Source: Arthrobacter sp. V1I7
Lineage (GTDB): Bacteria > Actinomycetota > Actinomycetes > Actinomycetales > Micrococcaceae
Direction of reading: 5' to 3'
Length of the DNA stretch: 64,000 bases
NCBI RefSeq assembly: GCF_030817015.1
Contig: NZ_JAUSYS010000001.1
Span: 1,736,001 to 1,800,000, forward strand
In this document: in pieces, positions 45,604 to 54,513 of the stretch
Numbering within the stretch: the first letter of the stretch is position 1
Layout of the letters: each line of letters begins with the position of its first letter
Program-made: the position numbers and the translations under genes
Notes under the pieces: generated by a model
Told to the model about the DNA's origin: nothing
Databases searched by the model: none
The model's input: the letters and a program-made list of their open reading frames with translations, nothing else

Positions 45604-45849
45604 TGATTCCACGGAGCGTTCGTCAGCTCGAATATCACCTGAAGCAAACTGCAATTGACCCAATGTCGTCGTATTCCACGGTGAATTCGCGGATGACTGC
45701 GCTTTCATCGTTGCAACCGAGGATGGGATGTGGGAAACCCTCACGGGGGAACGAGGAAAAAATACGTCCTCAGACGGTGGGACAACGAAGGCGACGCCTG
45801 CGTGTTCTTCATCGGCATGCTCTGGAGAGAGATCATGGATCTTATTTAG
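45603..45849 (+). pseudogene. decayed duplicate of the first TNT immunity gene
   Basis: It starts MIPRSVRQLEYHLKQTAIDP, matching the gene at 44987. It then needs two one-base corrections, one near 45675-45685 (TATTCCACGG) and one in the A run before TACGTCC near 45763, to read GEFADDCAFIVATEDGMWET and RRWDNEGDACVFFIGMLW in one frame. The last 60 bp are almost identical to the intact copy. It ends at TAG 45847-45849. Confidence 0.78.
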
Positions 45850-45851
45850 GC

Positions 45852-45989
45852 CTTGGCCGCTTTAACTGGTTCGAGGACCGTGGTCTCGAAATCGAGGAGG
45901 CGGGAATTGCGCGGGTGCGAGCAGTTAACAAACCGTTTTTCTGCGCGACCAACGTCTTCGGAAGCCAGCAGACGCCTGGGATGCCTTAG
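45852..45989 (+). pseudogene. fragment of a duplicate of the second immunity gene
   Basis: LGRFNWFEDRGLEIEEAGIA corresponds to the segment at about 45368-45430 of the intact gene, after which the middle of the gene is deleted. RVRAVNKPFFCATN resembles its KVRATNRYFARR tail. It is therefore an internally deleted remnant of the second immunity gene. Confidence 0.65.
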
Positions 45990-46066
45990 TGGTTCTAAGC
46001 GCTGGTACTCGGAACGCGACGATTGCATCTTCATGCCCGGCGGATCGCGTGCACCAAGGGGTTGTT

Positions 46067-46095
46067 GCCAAAGTGACCCCCAGAGGCCAAAGTGA
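46067..46095. repeat. 10-bp direct repeats, possible insertion-element end remnant
   Basis: GCCAAAGTGA occurs at 46067-46076 and 46086-46095, separated by 9 bp of C/A-rich sequence. Such closely spaced repeats resemble the terminal repeats of IS21-type elements. No transposase gene is adjacent, so this is only a suggestion. Confidence 0.3.
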
Positions 46096-46165
46096 AGGTG
46101 TTCCACCGCGGCCGGAAATCTGACCCGGTGGTCTAGGTTTCCGCGTAGCGACTGTGGAGGTCAAT

Positions 46166-47647
46166 ATGAGCACGACTTCTGAAGAAGTGTTTGATGCGAC
46201 TCCCGAAGGCGATGAGCCCGAACTCAAGCGGGTCCTCGGACCCAAGCTGCTGCTCCTGTTTATCGTCGGTGACATCCTCGGCGCCGGGGTCTATGCCGTC
46301 ACGGGAACCATGGCCGGCACGGTCGGTGGCATCGTCTGGCTGCCGTTCCTGCTCGCCTTCATCGTCGCGACGCTGACCGCCTTCTCCTATCTGGAGCTGG
46401 TCACGCAGTACCCCCAGGCAGCGGGAGCGGCGCTGTACACCCACAAGGCGTTCGGCATTCATTTCGTGACCTTCCTGGTCGCGTTTGCCGTGGTCTGCTC
46501 CGGCATCACGAGCGCCTCGACGTCGGCGAACGTACTTGCGCAGAATCTATTCGGGGGCCTCGAGCTCAACGGCTGGATGGGCGCACCCGGACAGGGCGTG
46601 GTCACCGCCGTTGCGCTGGGCTTCATGCTGCTGCTGGCGGCCATCAACCTGCGCGGCGTGGGTGAGAGTGTGAAGTTCAACGTGGTGCTCACCCTGGTCG
46701 AGATGATCGCCCTGTGTATTGTGATCGGCGTCGGGTTCTACGTCATGGGCCAGGGCACCGGGAACTTGGAAGAAATCACCGTCTTCAACGACTACCAGGA
46801 CAAGGGTTTGTTCCTGGCTGTCACCGCGGCCACCTCCATCGCGTTCTTTGCGATGGTCGGCTTCGAGGACTCCGTGAACATGGTGGAGGAGACGCAGCAC
46901 CCCGAGCGGATTTTCCCCCGGACCATGCTGACCGGTCTCGGCGTCGCAGTGATCCTCTACATGCTTGTGGCCGTCTCCGTGGTCAGCGTGCTCTCGCCCA
47001 CCGAACTCGAGGGGATCCGGGAGGCCGAAGGGGCCGCGCTCCTCGAGGTGGTGCATAAAGGCTCGCCGGACTTCCCGATCGACAGGATCTTCCCGTTCCT
47101 GGCGGTCTTCGCGGTCGCCAACACCGCGTTGATCAACATGCTGATGGCCAGCCGCCTGATTTACGGCATGGCCCGCCAGAACGTCCTGCCGCGGCCGCTT
47201 GGAAAGGTGCTGCCGGGCCGCCGGACGCCGTGGGCCGGCATCGTGTTCTCGACCATCCTCGCACTAGGGCTGATTTTGTACGTCACCAGCGACCCGGACA
47301 GCAACGTCGTCGCCAACCTCTCCGGAACGACGGCGTTCCTGCTGCTGTGTGTGTTCACCGTGGTGAACGTGGCCTGCGTTGTACTCCGTGGCAAGCGGGA
47401 CCCCAACCGCAAGGTGTTCTTCACGTCTCCTGGGCCAATGCCGCTCGTGGCGGCCCTGCTGTGTGCCTTCCTCGCCGGTCCGTGGGTCGGCCGCAACATC
47501 ATCCAATACCAGATCGCCAGCGGCCTGATGGCGATCGGCGTCGTGTTGTGGTTCATCACCTGGTTGATCAACAGGAGGACCAACAGGAGGACCAACAACG
47601 GTCAGGGCGAACCGGTCGACACGCAGCACGTCGCTAAGGACGACTAA
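46166..47647 (+). CDS. APC-family amino acid permease
   Basis: A 493-residue, 12-helix amino acid/polyamine/organocation transporter. Helix 1 carries the family's unwound substrate-site motif in LFIVGDILGAGVYAVTGTMA; later GFEDSVNMVEETQHPERIFP and NMLMASRLIYGMARQNVLP match YhdG/CAT-like members. GGAGGT at 46155-46160 sets the ATG at 46166. The C-terminal tail contains a 12-bp tandem duplication (NRRT twice). It stands alone, downstream of the immunity remnants, and no regulator or enzyme suggests the exact amino acid. Confidence 0.93.
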   Translation: MSTTSEEVFDATPEGDEPELKRVLGPKLLLLFIVGDILGAGVYAVTGTMAGTVGGIVWLPFLLAFIVATLTAFSYLELVTQYPQAAGAALYTHKAFGIHFVTFLVAFAVVCSGITSASTSANVLAQNLFGGLELNGWMGAPGQGVVTAVALGFMLLLAAINLRGVGESVKFNVVLTLVEMIALCIVIGVGFYVMGQGTGNLEEITVFNDYQDKGLFLAVTAATSIAFFAMVGFEDSVNMVEETQHPERIFPRTMLTGLGVAVILYMLVAVSVVSVLSPTELEGIREAEGAALLEVVHKGSPDFPIDRIFPFLAVFAVANTALINMLMASRLIYGMARQNVLPRPLGKVLPGRRTPWAGIVFSTILALGLILYVTSDPDSNVVANLSGTTAFLLLCVFTVVNVACVVLRGKRDPNRKVFFTSPGPMPLVAALLCAFLAGPWVGRNIIQYQIASGLMAIGVVLWFITWLINRRTNRRTNNGQGEPVDTQHVAKDD

Positions 47648-47672
47648 GTCCGGCGGCCGCCCGGCCGGTGGA

Positions 47673-49841
47673 TCAGGGCTTGGTCATGGATTCGGGCGGC
47701 GGCGGAAAGGCAGCGGCCGGGTAGAGCCCCGCAACCTGTTGCATGTAGTTCGCCCACTGCGGGCCGGCGAGCATGTATCCGTCAATGGCCTTGTAAAAAT
47801 TGCCGTTGATGGTGACGTTCTGGCCGGGCCGTTTCTGACCCTCGAGGGTGTCACCGAAGAAGGAGGCGGTGGCGAGGCCGGAGGTGTAGCCGACCACCCA
47901 AGTCGCGCCGTTGTTGTTGGAAGTGCCGGTCTTAGCAGCCACCGGGACCTGGTTCTGGACCTTCGGATTGATGTACACCCCGGACCCCCGCTTCAGCACG
48001 TCCTGAAGCACGAGATTCACGCCGCGGGCCACCTCGGGTTTGACGGCGTCGCGGCAGTTCGCGGCCTCCGCCGGAAGCTTCCGTCCCGTTGCATCGGTCA
48101 CGTCCACAAGGGCGATCGGCGTGCAGTACTTGCCGTCACTGGCAAACGTCGCAAACGCGTTGGCCAGGTGGAGCGGCGCCACGCCAATGGCACCAAGGAG
48201 ATTGCCAAGCTGGTGCATGTTCACCGGGGCGTTATCCACGCCGCTGTGGAGCCCCACGGCGTCCACCATTTTCTGGATGCCGCAGAAATCAAGTTGCGCC
48301 GCCTCGGCGAAAGTTGCGGTGTTAATTGAGTTGTAGAGCCCGTAATCGACCGCCATAGGGCGGTAGTACCCCTCATCGTTGTTCTGAAGGTCGTCTGCGG
48401 CGCCGAGGCCGGCGTTCTTCTGTTCCGTGCTGTAGGCACCGAGCACCTTGCCGCAACTGGACTTCCACGGAAAATCGAGTGGGTACGTCCGCCGGGCGGC
48501 GTCCACCATGGCCGTCAGGGACTTGCCCTCATTGAGCCATTGGGCGAAGGTGAACGGTTTCATGGTGGATCCGGGCTGGAACCCGCCGGCGCCGTTCAGG
48601 TCGTTGCCCTGGGCGTCCTTGGCGTCGACGTTGAAGTTCAGCTGGGTGTCGAATTTTCCAGGTTGCGGGAGAAATACGGTGTTTTGCGCCATTGCCAGGA
48701 TCTTGCCGGTTCCGGGGGCGACGGAGACCAGTGACGCACCCCACCTGTCCGGGTTAGCCCCGGCGGTGGCATCGACCTGCGCCTGCGCGGCCGCCTGCAG
48801 CCGACTGTCCAGTGTTGTGGTGATGGTCAGGCCGCCGCGGTACAGCTTCTTCTCCCGTTCGGCCGGGCTGGCGCCATAGGCCGGGTTATTGAGGATGAGG
48901 TGGGAAACGTAGTCGCAGAAGTACGGGGCCATGTCCGCGTGGGCGCAGCCCTGCTTGCCCGGAGTGATCTTGAGTTCCACTCCGGTGGCAGTGGCGGCGT
49001 CGTGTTCAGCCTGGGTAATCTTCTGCTGGTTGAGCATGCTGTCCAGCACCTGGTTGCGCCGTTGGATGGCATTCTCGGGGTGGACGGTGGGGTCGTAGAC
49101 GCTGGGGCCGTTCACCAGGCCCGCGAGAAGGGCGGCCTGGGGGAGGGTGAGGTCCTTGGCGGTGGTGCTGAAGAAATACCGTGCCGCGGCTTCAACGCCG
49201 TAGGCGTCACGGTTGAAGAACACGATATTGAGGTAGCCCTCCAGGATCTGGTCCTTCGTGTATTTCTTCTCCAGTTCGATGGCGAGCTTGACTTCCCGTA
49301 TCTTGTCGCCCACGCTTTTTTGCCCGCTGAGGATCACCTGACCGGCCTTGTCCGCCGACAACAGGGACTCGTTGATCACGTTGGTGACGTATTGCTGGGT
49401 CAGCGTCGAGGCGCCCTGCCGCTCGCCGCTGGTGACGTTGGACGTCAGGGCCCGGAGTATCCCTTGCGGATCCACCCCCGCGTGCTCGTAGAACCGGCTG
49501 TCCTCGATCGCGATAATCGCGTCCTTGATATAGGGGGACATTTGGTCCAGCCCGACCTTTACACGGTTCTCCGCGTAGAAGGTGGCGATGGGCTTTCCGT
49601 CAGCGCTCAGCACTTTGGTTGACTGCGACGGCGTCTCCACTGTCAGTTCGGACGGCAGGTTGTTGAAGAAGATGATCGAATTCCGGACGGCAACGCCGGC
49701 GGCAGCAACGCCCGGAACCACCAGGCTGGCGGCCAGAACCCCGCAGAGCACGCTGACTGTCAGCAGTACGAGGACCCTCCCAAGGGCCGCGACCAGGCGA
49801 GATCTTATTCGGTTGTTCCGCGCCATCTTTTGTCCAGCCAT
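47673..49841 (-). CDS. class A penicillin-binding protein (transglycosylase/transpeptidase)
   Basis: About 722 residues from ATG 49841 (ATG 49826 is an alternative; an open frame to 50027 adds non-protein-like sequence). A short cytoplasmic tail and one membrane anchor (VLLTVSVLCGVLAASLVVPG) precede a GT51 transglycosylase, whose catalytic glutamate is in AIIAIEDSRFYEHAGVDPQG (about 113). The transpeptidase has SxxK in GSTMKPFTF, SxN in YNSINTATF and KTG in AAKTGTSNNNG. It polymerises and cross-links peptidoglycan outside the membrane. The tail ends without a PASTA domain. It is transcribed alone. Confidence 0.93.
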   Translation of the reverse strand: MAGQKMARNNRIRSRLVAALGRVLVLLTVSVLCGVLAASLVVPGVAAAGVAVRNSIIFFNNLPSELTVETPSQSTKVLSADGKPIATFYAENRVKVGLDQMSPYIKDAIIAIEDSRFYEHAGVDPQGILRALTSNVTSGERQGASTLTQQYVTNVINESLLSADKAGQVILSGQKSVGDKIREVKLAIELEKKYTKDQILEGYLNIVFFNRDAYGVEAAARYFFSTTAKDLTLPQAALLAGLVNGPSVYDPTVHPENAIQRRNQVLDSMLNQQKITQAEHDAATATGVELKITPGKQGCAHADMAPYFCDYVSHLILNNPAYGASPAEREKKLYRGGLTITTTLDSRLQAAAQAQVDATAGANPDRWGASLVSVAPGTGKILAMAQNTVFLPQPGKFDTQLNFNVDAKDAQGNDLNGAGGFQPGSTMKPFTFAQWLNEGKSLTAMVDAARRTYPLDFPWKSSCGKVLGAYSTEQKNAGLGAADDLQNNDEGYYRPMAVDYGLYNSINTATFAEAAQLDFCGIQKMVDAVGLHSGVDNAPVNMHQLGNLLGAIGVAPLHLANAFATFASDGKYCTPIALVDVTDATGRKLPAEAANCRDAVKPEVARGVNLVLQDVLKRGSGVYINPKVQNQVPVAAKTGTSNNNGATWVVGYTSGLATASFFGDTLEGQKRPGQNVTINGNFYKAIDGYMLAGPQWANYMQQVAGLYPAAAFPPPPESMTKP

Positions 49842-49994
49842 CGCGCTCGAAAACGTGTATTCAGGATACGCCGGAAAGGCCACTCCTGTGCAGACGGAGG
49901 CACGGATCCAGGACCTAGGGCCTCGTGCTGGATGAGGGCGTCCGATGATTTGTGGCTGCTCCTTGGGTGAGGGCTTATGGGAGTGTGAGTACTT

Positions 49995-51013
49995 ATGAAA
50001 CGGATCGGTTTTCTCTCCTTCGGCCACTGGCGCGACGTCCCGGGTTCGCGCGTGCGCTCCACCCAGGACTCCCTCCTGCAGGGATCGAGTTGGCCGTGGC
50101 CGCTGAGGAAGCCGGCATCGACGGTGCGTACTTCCGCGTTCATCACTTCGCTGAGCAGCAGGCCTCGCCGTTTCCCCTGCTCCCCGCGATTGCCGCCCGC
50201 ACCTCCCGTATCGAGATTGGCACCGGAGTCATCGACATGCGGTACGAGAACCCGCTCTACATGGCTGAGGAGGCCGCCGCCGTCGACCTCATCAGCGCAG
50301 GGCGTCTGCAGTTGGGGGTGAGCCGTGGTTCCCCCGAGTCAGTGGTGGCCGGCTACGAGGCCTTCGGTCACCTCCCGGCCGAGGGCGAGTCCGCCGCCGA
50401 CATGGCCCGCCGGCACACTGCGCTCTTCCGGAGCGCCATCTCGGGCGCAGTCATTGCCGCTGCCGATCCGCAGGCCAGCGGGCCGCATCGGACTTGTCCC
50501 GGTCCAGCCGCTGTCCCCTTCGCTCCCCGAGCGAATCTGCTGGGGTGCCGGCAATCGTGCCAGCGCCCGGTGGGCCGGGCACGAGGGCATGAACCTCATG
50601 TCTTCGACCTTGCTGACCGAGGATACCGGGTTCCCTTCGACCAGTTGCAGGCCGAGCAGATCGCCGGCTACCGCGAGGCCTGGGCAGCCGCTGGCCACCG
50701 GCGCACTGCGCGGGTGTCTGTGTCGCGAAGTATCGTTCCGCTGATTGATGACGACTCCCGCCGATACTTCGGCCTGCGCGCCCAGGCCGAAGCCCGGGAC
50801 CAGGTGGGGTACATCGACGGCGGGCTGGCCCGCTTCGGGCGGCGCTACATTGGTGAGCCCGAGCGGCTCGTTGAGGAGCTGTCCCGGGACGCGGCGGTGG
50901 CCGCGGCGGACACGTTGCTCGTCACCGTCCCGAACCAGCTTGGCGTGGACTTCAACGTCCGGCTGCTCGGATCGATTTCCCGCGACCTCCGGCCCGCCTT
51001 GGGCTGGGACTGA
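49995..51013 (+). pseudogene. LLM-class flavin-dependent oxidoreductase with three frameshifts
   Basis: The product is recognisable as a luciferase-like monooxygenase only across three frame changes. MKRIGFLSFGHWRDVPGSRV begins at 49995. The frame shifts at the GGG 50081-50083 to IELAVAAEEAGIDGAYFRVH and MRYENPLYMAEEAAAVDLIS. It shifts again near 50481-50486 to RIGLVPVQPLSPSLPERICW and GHEGMNLMSSTLLTEDTG, and at the GGG 50628-50630 back to PFDQLQAEQIAGYREAWAAA through to the end. Each step needs one base, and two fall in G runs, so sequencing error cannot be excluded. Such enzymes use F420 or FMNH2. No partner gene is adjacent. Confidence 0.75.
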
Positions 51014-51047
51014 CCCGGACGTGTACCAGCTCGGGGGGCCGGCGGTG

Positions 51048-52535
51048 CTAGCTCCCGGGATGGGAGGCGGTCGGCCCGCCAAAGTCCGGTCCTCCCGGGA
51101 AGGGCCCTCTGAAGTCTGGTGCTCCCGGGAAGGGCCCGCCCAAGCCATCTCCTGCGCCACCGGTCCCGCTGCCGAGGAGGCTCCGGGTCAGGGCTTCGCC
51201 GTCGGCCATCAGGTCCTCCACCGCCTTGGCCAGGTGGCTGTCCCCGACCGGAACGCCATCCAAGGCGGCCGCGACGACGGCCCGGCGCACGAGCTCGCGT
51301 GCGAACGAGGCCGTTGTTCCCGCGGTCCGCGCTGCCGCATCCTGAACCGCTTCCCGGCTGAACGGAATCTCACGGGCGTACAGGTTCACCAGCCCGACCC
51401 GCTCCGCCTGGGCCGGGAGGGGAATATCCACGGCCAGATCCACACGTCCGGGCCGCTGCGCCAAGGCGCGTTCGAGCATGTCCACGCGGTTGGTGGTGAG
51501 AATGAACGCAACATCGGCGTCATTGTCCAGGCCGTCCATGGCGTCCAACACCTCGAACAGCAGCGGCTGGGGGCCGTGCCCAAAACTGCGGTCCTCGGCG
51601 ATGAGGTCGCAGTCCTCAAGTACCACGATGGAGGGCTGCAATGCCCTGGCCATGGTGGCAGCCTCTGAGATCCGGGCCAGTGATCCTCCGGACAGCAAAA
51701 TTGCGGTGGCGCCTTCGCTCTGGCTCAACAAATACTTCACTGTGTGCGTCTTGCCGGTCCCCGGCTTGCCATAGAGCAGGATTCCCCGCTTGAGGTGTTG
51801 CCCGTAGTGGTTGAGGGAGTCCCGGTGCTTGGCGATGCCGACGGCGTGGTCCGACACCTTCTGCAGCAGGCCCTCCGGCAGGATGACATCAGACGCGGAG
51901 AGGGCAGGCCGGGCATGGAAGGTCACTCCCGCCGCGCTCGGGCCATACTCGCCCATAACAAGTGAGATGACCTGGCCCTTCAGGACACTGCGGTTCTGCA
52001 TCCGTCGACGGAACGCCGAAAGGAAGCCCGCGGCGTGGCTGGTATCGCCTGCCAGCACTTCGAGCGAAGCCGACTGCCGCCCGTAGCGGGGGTTGGCGTC
52101 GCGCTGCAGCACCGCCACCGGGCTTCCTGCGTGGCTGAACAACCACAGCCCCAGGGCCACCACCTGCCGCTGTTCGTCCGGGCCCACCGCCAGATTGGTG
52201 TAGTCAGGCTGGGAAATCGGGAATTGGGGGAAAAACTGGGATTGCTGCAGCATGTCGCTGAGCGATTGATGGTGGCGCGGGTCCCCGCCACCGACACCCA
52301 GCAGCCGGAAATCCGCGTCCTCGGCGGCGAGCCCGGCCATCAGGATGTCTGCGTCGACGAAGCGGTGCGGCGGAATCTCTTCCACCACGACGGACAGCGA
52401 TTCCGCCGGAACCGCCAGATGGTCCGTCAGGGTTGTCAGCAGCTGGATTCCTGCCGGCACCCGGTGCTGTCCCGACTGCGCCAGTTGCACCAGCTCGGCA
52501 AAATTGTCGATGAACTTCCCCAAATTTTCATCCAT
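51048..52535 (-). CDS. AAA+ family ATPase
   Basis: A 495-residue protein. Residues 1-210 form an unrecognised N-terminal domain; 215-440 is an AAA module with Walker A GKPGTGKT (256-263), Walker B IVVLEDCD (303-310), sensor-1 FILTTNRVD and the arginine-finger region RPGRVDL. The C-terminus is a Gly/Pro-rich tail with near-repeats (PFPGAPDFRG, PFPGGPDFGG). In the Walker B motif the usual DE is replaced by ED(C)D. Such ATPases remodel or unfold partner proteins; no adhering partner gene is seen here, and the neighbouring genes are unrelated. Confidence 0.88.
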   Translation of the reverse strand: MDENLGKFIDNFAELVQLAQSGQHRVPAGIQLLTTLTDHLAVPAESLSVVVEEIPPHRFVDADILMAGLAAEDADFRLLGVGGGDPRHHQSLSDMLQQSQFFPQFPISQPDYTNLAVGPDEQRQVVALGLWLFSHAGSPVAVLQRDANPRYGRQSASLEVLAGDTSHAAGFLSAFRRRMQNRSVLKGQVISLVMGEYGPSAAGVTFHARPALSASDVILPEGLLQKVSDHAVGIAKHRDSLNHYGQHLKRGILLYGKPGTGKTHTVKYLLSQSEGATAILLSGGSLARISEAATMARALQPSIVVLEDCDLIAEDRSFGHGPQPLLFEVLDAMDGLDNDADVAFILTTNRVDMLERALAQRPGRVDLAVDIPLPAQAERVGLVNLYAREIPFSREAVQDAAARTAGTTASFARELVRRAVVAAALDGVPVGDSHLAKAVEDLMADGEALTRSLLGSGTGGAGDGLGGPFPGAPDFRGPFPGGPDFGGPTASHPGS

Positions 52536-52785
52536 GGGCAGACCCTATCAGCGGCATGGGGATCACTGGGCGGGAAGGTTTGATGAAGTCCTATGGGCCT
52601 GCGGTCTGCGCTTGCCACATCCATAAGGTTCTCACGGTCCCTTGAGGATGTGGCCGGCAGGCATAAACTGGAATCTCCATATCGCATCTATTGCGGAGGC
52701 TGGAATCGCAATCACCGGCGCATGTCCGATGCGCTCTCTCTTCCAAAGTTCGGCCTTTGCAGCCGCTGATTCCTCGGAGAATCTC

Positions 52786-53256
52786 GTGAAGAATTTCAGA
52801 AACCTGAAATTCCGGGCAGGTGTGTCCGTCCTGGCTTCAAGTGCCGTGCTGGCCCTTTCGGCCACGCCGGCGGCAGCCGCTCCTCCGCACCACTTCGTGT
52901 TCGCCGAAGTCTGCAATTACGTTGCAGCCCCGTACGATCATCTCGTCTGCATCAGCCAAGCCGGACGGTTCAGTCAAACCGATACCCCCAGCGGTAAGAC
53001 CATCACCCAGTCTGCCGTCACGACCAGCACCACGGTCTACCAAGGGGCCAGCAAGAATGGCATTGTGACCGCCTGGTCGGATAGTACCCAGCGATTCAGT
53101 GCTCTGGTGAAAAGCGGCGAACCTGCCCTGTTCCAACTGCGGCAGGTGATCAAGGACGATAGTGTCCTCTCGAAAACCTCCTGCATGATCAATGTTCGGT
53201 TCGTCATAAGGGGAACGCAAATCCGGCAGACCCACACCGAGGCCAGCTGTCAGTGA
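52786..53256 (+). CDS. small secreted protein, hypothetical
   Basis: A 156-residue protein from GTG 52786, which has GGAGA upstream (52776-52780). The signal peptide ends in ALSATPAAAAPPHH with an AxA cleavage site, so the product is exported. The mature part of about 120 residues is Ser/Thr-rich with three cysteines or more (EVCNYVAAPYDHLVCISQAG; KTSCMINVRF; ASCQ at the end), which may form disulfides outside the cell. No known domain is recognised. It is followed by a strong hairpin terminator and the IS630 element. Confidence 0.75.
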   Translation: MKNFRNLKFRAGVSVLASSAVLALSATPAAAAPPHHFVFAEVCNYVAAPYDHLVCISQAGRFSQTDTPSGKTITQSAVTTSTTVYQGASKNGIVTAWSDSTQRFSALVKSGEPALFQLRQVIKDDSVLSKTSCMINVRFVIRGTQIRQTHTEASCQ

Positions 53257-53301
53257 CGTACGACGGCGTCCCGGTGAGGCGCGCGTCTCACTGGCCAAAG
53301 C

Positions 53302-53327
53302 GGCCCCGCACGCGGGCGGGGCCCTTT
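53302..53327 (+). terminator. intrinsic terminator after the secreted protein gene
   Basis: GGCCCCGC (53302-53309) pairs with GCGGGGCC (53316-53323), followed by CTTT. It lies 45 bp after the stop at 53256 and just before the left end of the insertion element. Confidence 0.75.
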
Positions 53328-53347
53328 CCACGGGGAAGCCCCGCCTA

Positions 53348-54480
53348 GTGTCCTGCGCCTGAAATTCGCTTCGTAATTATAAAATCAGGATATGGCGAAT
53401 GTCGGGCGGCCGAAGGCCTTGCTGGATCTGTCGGCTGAAGAACGCGGGACGCTGGAGCGGTGGGCCCGGAGACGGAACTCATCCCAGGCGTTGGCGACAC
53501 GGTCGAGGATCGTGCTGGCCAGCGCCGAGGGTCTGACGAACGTGGCTGTCGCAGCCCGGTGCGGTGTCGAGCCGCATACTGTGGCGAAGTGGCGGCGCCG
53601 GTTCCTGGAGCACCGGCTGGACGGACTGGTCGACGATCCCAGGCCCGGACGGCCGGCCTCGATCACCGCCGACCAGGTCGAGGACGTGGTCGTTGCGACG
53701 CTCGAATCCACGCCGGCGAACGCCACGCACTGGTCGAGGGCGAAGATGGCCGAACGCTCCGGGCTCTCGAAGTCCACGATCGGACGGATCTGGCGGACCT
53801 TCGAACTCAAGCCCCACCGCGCCGACGGCTTCAAGCTCTCCAACGATCCCTTGTTCGTCGAGAAGGTCTACGACGTGGTCGGTCTCTATCTGAATCCCCC
53901 GGAATCGGCGGTCGTGCTCAGTGTGGACGAGAAGTCCCAGGTCCAGGCGCTGGCCCGGTCCCAGCCTGCGTTCCCCATGATGCCCGGCATGCCGGAGAAG
54001 CGGACCCACGACTATGTCCGGCACGGGACCACCACCCTGTTCGCCGCCCTGAACACCGCGGACGGGTCAGTGATCTCCAGCCTGCACCGCAGGCACCGGG
54101 CCGCCGAGTTCAGGAAGTTCCTGGCCAAGATCGACACCCAGGTCCCCGAGGGCCTGGACGTCCATCTCATCTGCGACAACTACCAGACCCACAAGACCCC
54201 GACCGTGAAGACATGGCTTGAGAATCACCCGCGTTTCCACATGCATTTCACCCCGACCTACTCCTCCTGGCTCAACCAGGTCGAGCGGTTCTTCGGATTC
54301 GTCACCGAGGACCTGCTGCGCCGCAGTGACCACCGCAGCGTCCAGGCCCTCGAAGCGGACATCCGCAAATGGGTCAGCGAATGGAACACCAACCCCATAC
54401 CCTTCACCTGGACAAAGACCGCGGAACAGATCCTCGAATCCCTCGGGCGACTTCTGAAGCGAATTTCAGGCGCAGGACAC
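53348..54480 (+). mobile_element. complete IS630-family insertion sequence
   Basis: A 1133-bp element bounded by perfect 25-bp inverted repeats, left 53348-53372 (starting GTGTCCTGCGCCTGAAATTC) and right 54456-54480. Each is flanked by TA (53346-53347 and 54481-54482), the target duplication typical of the IS630/Tc1-mariner group. It contains one transposase gene. It appears intact, with identical ends, and is therefore probably recent and active. It is inserted between a terminator and the small gene at 54514, disrupting nothing obvious. Confidence 0.95.
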
Positions 54481-54483
54481 TAG
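53392..54483 (+). CDS. IS630-family transposase
   Basis: A 363-residue DDE transposase. N-terminal HTH domains (about 10-130: SRIVLASAEGLTNVAVAARC, KSTIGRIWRTFELKPHRADG) bind the element ends. The catalytic triad is D179 (VLSVDEKSQ), D262 (LICDNYQTHK) and E298 (NQVERFFGF), with the roughly 35-residue D-E spacing of IS630. The reading frame runs through the right inverted repeat. Its stop TAG (54481-54483) is completed outside the element, by the TA target duplication plus the next base G. The start region shows no clear Shine-Dalgarno. Confidence 0.96.
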   Translation: MANVGRPKALLDLSAEERGTLERWARRRNSSQALATRSRIVLASAEGLTNVAVAARCGVEPHTVAKWRRRFLEHRLDGLVDDPRPGRPASITADQVEDVVVATLESTPANATHWSRAKMAERSGLSKSTIGRIWRTFELKPHRADGFKLSNDPLFVEKVYDVVGLYLNPPESAVVLSVDEKSQVQALARSQPAFPMMPGMPEKRTHDYVRHGTTTLFAALNTADGSVISSLHRRHRAAEFRKFLAKIDTQVPEGLDVHLICDNYQTHKTPTVKTWLENHPRFHMHFTPTYSSWLNQVERFFGFVTEDLLRRSDHRSVQALEADIRKWVSEWNTNPIPFTWTKTAEQILESLGRLLKRISGAGH

Positions 54484-54513
54484 TTTTTGTCGACGGACTA
54501 CTGCCTCGACGGA

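Noticed and set aside
45846..46106. 86-residue minus-strand frame beside the immunity remnants
   Set aside because: It is antisense to the decayed immunity copy and has no ribosome site.
53348..54480. the IS630 element as part of a composite transposon
   Set aside because: No second copy of its ends was seen in the window.
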